Source: Nemertoderma westbladi
Taxonomy: Eukaryota; Xenacoelomorpha; Nemertodermatida; Nemertodermatidae
NCBI GenBank assembly: GCA_032718475.1
Contig: JAUCBJ010007736.1
Coordinates: forward strand, 1-45,811
Reading direction: 5' to 3'
DNA length: 45,811 bases
The notes under the pieces were generated by a model. The model did not search any database and was not told the origin of the DNA. It saw only the letters and a list, made by a program, of their open reading frames with translations. The translations under genes and the position numbers were made by a program. Positions 40,171 through 45,811 of the stretch are shown one piece after another. Positions within the stretch are counted from its first letter, which is position 1; each line of letters starts with the position of its first letter.

Positions 40171-40745
40171 GTAGGCCGGACTGTTGTCGGATTGTTGTTG
40201 GGTTTGGAGAGATTACGGCGTGTGTAGAGTTTGTCCGATAGAGTGCCAGTTAGTAAGTTGGGGCAGCCATAGCTGTAAGGTCAATCCCCTCTTAAAGAAT
40301 AAGTCGTACTACCGTGTTAGAACGCATACTAACTAACCATTTTGGAATCTGCACATACTGTAGTTTATTTAGGCTTGACAGTATTCTGCCAACGTTTTGG
40401 CCTGTGTTTGTTTATGTGGTCTGTTCAGGTACCGTAATAGTTATTACTCAGATATTTTGTAGGCTGGATTGTTGTCTAGCTATTATTAGGTCTGAAGAGA
40501 TTGCTGCGTGTGTAGAGTTTGTCTGATAAAGTGCCAGTTAGTAAGTTGGGGCAGCCAAAGCTGTAAGGTCAATCCCCTCTTAAAGAATAAGTCGTACTAC
40601 CGTGTTAGAACGCATACTAACTAACCATTTCGGAATCTACACGTACGGTAGTTTATTTAGGCTTGGTGGTAGTCTGCCAGCGTTTGGTTTGTATTTGTTT
40701 GAGTATTCTGTACGGGTAGCGTAATATTTATTGTTCAGAGTTTAT
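40171..40745. repeat. 288-bp tandem duplication in element 2 leader
   Basis: Units begin GTAGGC(C/T)GGA at 40171 and 40459, and share TGTGTAGAGTTTGTC and a long TAAGTTGGGGCAGCCA...CATACTAACTAACCATTT core. It corresponds to the duplication in element 1 (read in the element sense). Confidence 0.8.
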
Positions 40746-41679
40746 GCGATTATTCGCAACATTCATGTCCCCAAGTTTATTCCTACAGTAATTGTGTTTG
40801 TTACACATACCGTTATAGTTAAATTAACCCCGGTACTACACGGGCTGCTTGGCGTAGGACAAGACTGGTGACTTTGTGCTTCGGTCACTCCAGCAGATGC
40901 CGTGGTTCTTTTAACTGTTCAAGTATATTTAACTACTGATTATTTGTTGTACCAGTGCTTGTACCTAATTTAGGGTTTAGTGTACAGTGCTTTCCGAAAG
41001 TAATTAGTGTGTAGGCAGTATATTTGTGTTGTAAAGTGGTTAATAGGCACGCTGGATCTGGTAGTCCGCGGTAATTAACTTCTAGGTAGGAACACTCCGT
41101 GATACATAACGTAGTACCTATAGCGATACGGTTATAGGTCGTCAGGCGGTGGTATTTTCCTATCTGGACAGTGCAATATATTTACTACTACTTATTATTT
41201 TCAAATACCGTAGTACCCTGTCCTTTGTAATAACCAGAAATCTAACCCTTTGTTAGGCTGGTTTGTAGACTTCCTGTAAAATTACCCTAAAAATTCGTAC
41301 GTAATATTTTTGTTGTGTTTAATTAGAGATTTAATCTCACCCGTATCGTAAGTAATTTGTAGTATTAAGTAACTTAGGTAAATTAGAATTATCTGTTTTA
41401 GTGTCCCATAAGTAGCACTCCACTGAGAGCGCACAGCTTCTGTGTAGTGACTTCCCCCAGAAATAATAACATTTATTTCAAATATTGACAAAAAAACCCA
41501 TTTTAAACGGGTATATATCTATTATAAATCAACTCAAAAGATTTATAAATAGTAGGCCTGCCATACAACAACTAGGTCTCAATATCAGTTGGACTACTGC
41601 TTAAATAGCGGTAATAAAGTAAGTTAAAGTAACCAAGTAACCCTAAAATATTCAGAAATTCAATTATTCTAAAATAATT
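40746..41679 (+). other. Rest of element 2 leader
   Basis: Non-coding, homologous in patches to the element 1 leader (for example the CTATAGCGATACGG...GTCGTCAGGCGGTGGTA block near 41115). No ORF supported. Confidence 0.6.
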
Positions 41680-41960
41680 GACATACCGGTATTTACCATA
41701 GGCTTATTATATTTATTTCTATAAATTTGTGCTGAAAGCATACCGGTATTCTGTAATTAATTCTAGTTCATAATTATACTTATATATACTATAAGTGTAA
41801 GCTGTATACCGGTATTCACGATAGGCCTATTATATATTTATATATATTTGTGCTAAATTTATATACCGGTACTCTGTGACAAAACTAGTTTACAATATTT
41901 ATATATATTATAAGTGCATACCGGTATTCTAATATACTGCAATAAATTACCGGTACTAGG
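41680..41960. repeat. Phased TACCGGTA palindrome array upstream of element 2 gag
   Basis: ATACCGGTAT-type palindromes at about 41683, 41741, 41806, 41863, 41919 and 41950, mostly 57-66 bp apart, alternating with AT-rich units carrying ATAGGCCTAT. Same position relative to gag as in element 1. Confidence 0.75.
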
Positions 41961-42035
41961 CCAACGGTCATACTGAATTACTAGACTTGCTTTAACTGTA
42001 ACTATAGCAGTAAGCATTCAACTGTATAGCTAAAC

Positions 42036-44903
42036 ATGTCTGACACTCAGCAAAACCTGTCAGACAGTTTAATCGATACAACCATCTGTGACACAGATAG
42101 GAGTGTGGAGCGATTAAGAAAGGAGTTCAGCTAACCTCCTACTGAAAGAAAAGTCATCCCTCCAGTAGTGGTATCAGACCCTAAGCTAATCCAACACCGT
42201 AGGTCTATCATCGGCACTCGGGCCCAAGTCAAACGGAACCAGGAAGCAGCTGTCCCACAGCAGCAACAGCCTAGTCAAGAAACTTGTTCCCAGCGATCCG
42301 ATAGCTCCAGTAGTTCGGATACTGTCGAGCTGACCCCCGAACGCGGATTGCAGATGGCGGCTAAAGCCTACTCGGACCCCCTTCTCACCCTTCCTGCCGC
42401 AGTGCTAACTACTATATTGATTGCGGTGGAGGAACATCAAGCCGACTGGGCGAGAAATAAGCGAGCGACCCAAGATAATTATGCGGGATACGCCAGGGAA
42501 GAATTGATGTCTATTGTCGAGTCACAATGGAACTTTCCCGGACCCGGACTCCCGTTAGATCTGTCCGAGGCTACTTGGGAAGATATACACAGGATGGGAG
42601 TGGTTAAAGATACGATGGATCCAGCTGTTTGGAAGAGGTCGGCAGCAGGATATGTGCAGGGGTTCTTCGGCTCCTTAGAGCGATTAGAAGAACAACTGTT
42701 TCGACAACCCCAAGGACCTCAAGAGCAGGAAGAACTGCTATATCAAGTACGCGAAAGAACCCTACGCATTCGACTAATCCTATCAGCTTTTGAGGAAACT
42801 TCCAAAAGAAGACAGGACACGTCGCTGCAGGTTGCTGTCAAAACTTGGTTCCAGCGGGTAGGCCTCAAAGTACAAGAAACGGACCAGTGGAAATCCCAGC
42901 TGTCTGAGAGACAAACCTATGAAGAACCAACCGATGCCACCCTTTCTCAAGTGGAAGGCGAAGAGACCGCAGAGAGACCACGAACAAGGGACGCCATCGA
43001 CATTTATCTGTCCGACTATCAGCGATTCCTAGGAGACGAAGAGTTGAGGAGACGGCTGTCTGGACTTTCCCCTAATAGTGAAGGAACCCAGCGTGTGTTG
43101 GACTCAATTGATGCTGAAATGTTAGCTGCAAACCAAGCTAAATTTGATGAAAAACTTCGCCTCGCTAGAGTCCAGGAAGAAGAAGTAAAGAAAAGGCGGA
43201 TAGAGGACCGAAAAGCAGCGGCAATCGCAGAAGCAGAAGCGGAAAGAAAGAAGGTAGCGGCAATGGCAGAAGCGGAAGCAGAAAGAAAGGCGGCCAAGGC
43301 AGTAGCAGAAGCAGAACGGAGAGCATCTGAGGAGACCACACAACTGGAGTTGGAAAATCTTCAAGAGACGCAAGACAACATAAATAAACAGTTAACTGCT
43401 AGTCACATGCAGATGATGAGAAGATCTACTCCCAAACGCCAGGGATACACATCATCGGAGGAAAGTGAAACCACCGATCCTGAAGGCGGAGGAAATGGAT
43501 CTCGTCTAAGCAGGCGTAGAAAAACATCTTACCGTCACAAATTGCCTGATTTGCCTCCAGCGGTTAGAAGACAACTAGCTAGCCCAGACTTAGGTAGTAT
43601 AGAACCTACAGACCAAATTATTAAGGTCAAAAGTCTCCCTACTATAGTTGATGAGCCTGAAATAATTAGGCCTGTCATTCCCAAAGTCACTCCTGTGCTA
43701 GAGACCCCTGTACTTCCAGAGCTTAACTCTAAATTCCCCTTACACAGTACTACACTGCCTGTACCCGGTAGAACAGTCCATGAGAATATCCCTGTCCTGG
43801 AAGCTGAGAGAGAAATCAAAGATTTGTCTCCCGTCGTCCCACGTCAGCCCGCTACAATGTTGGCGACTCCCGCTTCGGCGGTCGAGTGGGTAGAGGAGGG
43901 ACGGCGGGGGATGAATCTCCTGCTCGGACAGATGCAGGAGACTGTCTACCAACTTAAGGGAACAGTAAGGGAAGGTAGGGCAGAATTGCAAGAAGTGCAA
44001 CAAAGTATCGCGCTGGAACGCGACAAATTAGTCAATATACAAAAGGGTATACCAATTCCCCCTGTAACATTGTGTCAACCTGTTAGGTCTGAAGTATTAC
44101 ATGCGCAAGGTGTGGAGCCTACACGCATCTATACTGCTAGTGAAGTAGAAACTCCTATAGCAAACCCTATTAAGGGTGATTATAAACCTGTTGTTAATGA
44201 TATTCCCTATAGACCTGATAATGATCCAGGAAATTTATATACCGATAATTCGATATTAAATAACACGATGGCCCAAGAAAGCTTTACGCGTCAGATGGCT
44301 AGAACAGAAGCCCGCCAAGCGGTCAAAGTGGGAGAGATCGTTAAATTCAATGGAGATGAGATGAAATGGCTACCTTTCAATGAATATTACAAAGATAGCA
44401 TACAAAACTCTGTACTATCTAACGGAGAGAAACTTAGGTTCCTCATCAAATGCTTGGAAGGACCTCCCAGGTTAATGGCGTTAAAGTTTATTGGACATCC
44501 AGAAGGATTAAGACAAGTATGGGATACATTAAACATCAGGTATGGTAACAAAGATAACATAGCTAAGTATTTGTATGCAAAATTAGTAGCCCCCCGACAC
44601 TTCCTTAGTAGCGGGATTATAGAGTTTTCCGATGAGATTAAAGAGATCTGTAGACAATTGGACTGGTTAGGTAAGTCTCATGAATATCAGAGTTCAATGG
44701 TTATTGGAGCCGTAGTCTCTACTTTACCAAAGGGTGGAGTATGTACACGCTGGGACAAGAAAGTGTTGTACATGAATGAACAACAACGACGAAGTCCTAC
44801 CATGGCTGATCTCATGTCCTTCTTAGATGGTGAAGTAAAACTACAACTCATCAAGCAGTCCAGAGAGAAAACATCGGAAAATCCGCTTCTAGGAGAAGAG
44901 TAA
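42036..44903 (+). pseudogene. Element 2 gag, with an in-frame stop and a terminal frameshift
   Basis: The start homologous to element 1 is ATG at 42036 (MSDTQQNLSDSL). A TAA at 42132-42134, codon 33, falls in the same frame where element 1 has a serine-rich segment; after it the frame stays open from 42135 to 44903 (about 920 codons). It holds the Glu/Ala-rich coiled coil, the LLYQVRERTLRIRL helix and the DUF1759-like KFNGDEMKWLPF segment. At about 44880 bases present in element 1 are missing, and the frame runs into a stop at 44901-44903. The lesions make full-length Gag-Pol impossible without recoding. Otherwise it is closely colinear with element 1. Confidence 0.85.
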
Positions 44904-45811
44904 CACCGGTGTGTTACACTGATGACGGCGAAAGCCAAGCTTCTCAAGAAGAGGACAGCGGGAAAGACACAGATCGATCTTACTATGTTGACAAAACCTC
45001 AAAAGACGTAAGTAAATACAAGGCTCGAAACAACGATAGGAGAGAACAGGCTGCCAAGACCCCTCCTCAGTCTCCTAACAGAATACACCGAAGTGCACCG
45101 AATACGAGAGTGCATCAAGTTACCCAAGGTAAAGTGAGTAACATAAAACCTAACTGTGCGCTGTGCGACGGGACCCACCGTTTGAGTGCGTGTGCTGAAT
45201 TCCTAAAGAAATCCCTTGTAGACAGACGTGCAGTCGTATGGGATAAGCGGTTATGCTATAATTGCCTCAGACCAGGACACCAACGGCGAACCTGTTACTC
45301 CGACATAAAGTGTGCAAAGTGTGGCGCGAAACATCACATCTTGTTACACAGTGAGTTCGAACGAGACAAACTGAGTCAGGTAAGTGAGCCCGAACTACAT
45401 GTCCAATTCAGTGATGTAAACGACACTGATCAAGAATCTGAGATGGAAGGATTCTATACTGACGAATTCTCCGACGCCAACGAATCCTGTTATCTAATCA
45501 ATACCGCAGTGTATCGAGCACTTACTTATGAAAAGGACACCAACAATGAGTTTCCCCCAACTACTTTTGCCAAACAACCATCTTGGAAAGCTCCAACTTC
45601 CAACGTAGGAATCAGAGAATTTCCTGTAGTGCAGGTAAGAGTTCACGGTCTTAACAAAAGTTACATAGTGAACGCCCTCCTTGACTCCGGCAGCACAGGA
45701 ACATTCATCGATCAAGAACTAGCCGAAGATATCTTTGCTGGACAACCCAAGTTCCGGACTAAATTGAATATGTCAGGAATTATGCAGGTTTGGAAATCTA
45801 CCCTAACGGTA
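44882..45811 (+). pseudogene. Element 2 nucleocapsid and protease region, continuing past the window
   Basis: After the shift the reading continues in the next frame with TPVCYTDDGESQ, three CxxC knuckles (CALC; CYNCLRPGHQRRTC; CAKCGAKHH), the acidic SDVNDTDQ linker and the protease motif DSGSTGTFID at about 45685. All are in the element 1 order. No further stop is noted up to the window end, where the RT would begin well beyond. It is a partial pseudogene segment rather than an independent gene. Confidence 0.8.

Larger units (their letters stand above)
38548..45811 (+). mobile_element. BEL/Pao element 2, partial, related to element 1
   Basis: Plus-strand 5' LTR, leader, gag and start of protease, running off the window end. 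LTR ends, leader repeats and gag are homologous to element 1 but clearly diverged. Two lesions in gag (below) make it defective. It is inserted in the minus-strand gag of the older element ending at 38547. Confidence 0.9.

Overview
This is an animal (metazoan) nuclear genome fragment, AT-rich and almost entirely built of transposable elements. Two BEL/Pao LTR retrotransposons, a piggyBac DNA transposon, non-LTR retrotransposon fragments and many minisatellites are present, and there is only one candidate host gene. The mix, the LINE 3' tails of CR1/L2 type, and very frequent GGCCTA and ACCGGT palindromes suggest a marine invertebrate. The species cannot be named from the sequence.

Layout. 1-1540: G/C hairpin and a 163-bp satellite (five units). 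1541-4137: a complete but dead piggyBac element with TTAA target sites. 4138-6600: a non-LTR element with endonuclease fused directly to the reverse transcriptase active site, a second LINE 3' end, and AT-rich hairpin repeats. 6600-9471: no host gene; a foldback element, a tRNA-derived element and a short tandem duplication. 9472-26911 (element 1, minus strand): a 17.4-kb BEL/Pao element with two similar 1.2-kb LTRs, a 2.2-kb leader, one uninterrupted 2704-codon Gag-Pol, and a 4.7-kb 3' region. That 3' region carries four further minus-strand ORFs, including a basic protein with three zinc knuckles. 27848-30203 (minus): a probable leucine-rich-repeat host gene with a possible two-exon structure. 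30204-33255: AT-rich sequence, a LINE tail and a 9-copy minisatellite. 33256-33981: three tRNA-like units, two direct and one inverted. 33993-38547 (minus): remains of another BEL/Pao family (gag with an in-frame stop, a hairpin-rich probable LTR, and a gag-protease copy fused to an integrase tail by a large internal deletion). 38548-45811 (element 2, plus): LTR, leader and broken gag/protease of a relative of element 1, inserted into the gag of the older element and running off the window.

How it fits together. Elements 1 and 2 share LTR ends, a 288-bp leader duplication, a phased ACCGGT palindrome array just before gag, and consensus splice-donor motifs inside the nucleocapsid region. Element 1 looks intact and recent. 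Its 3' accessory ORFs, probably needing splicing or frameshifting for expression, are the best candidate for something not previously described. All functional statements rest on motif recognition by eye; no database search was possible.
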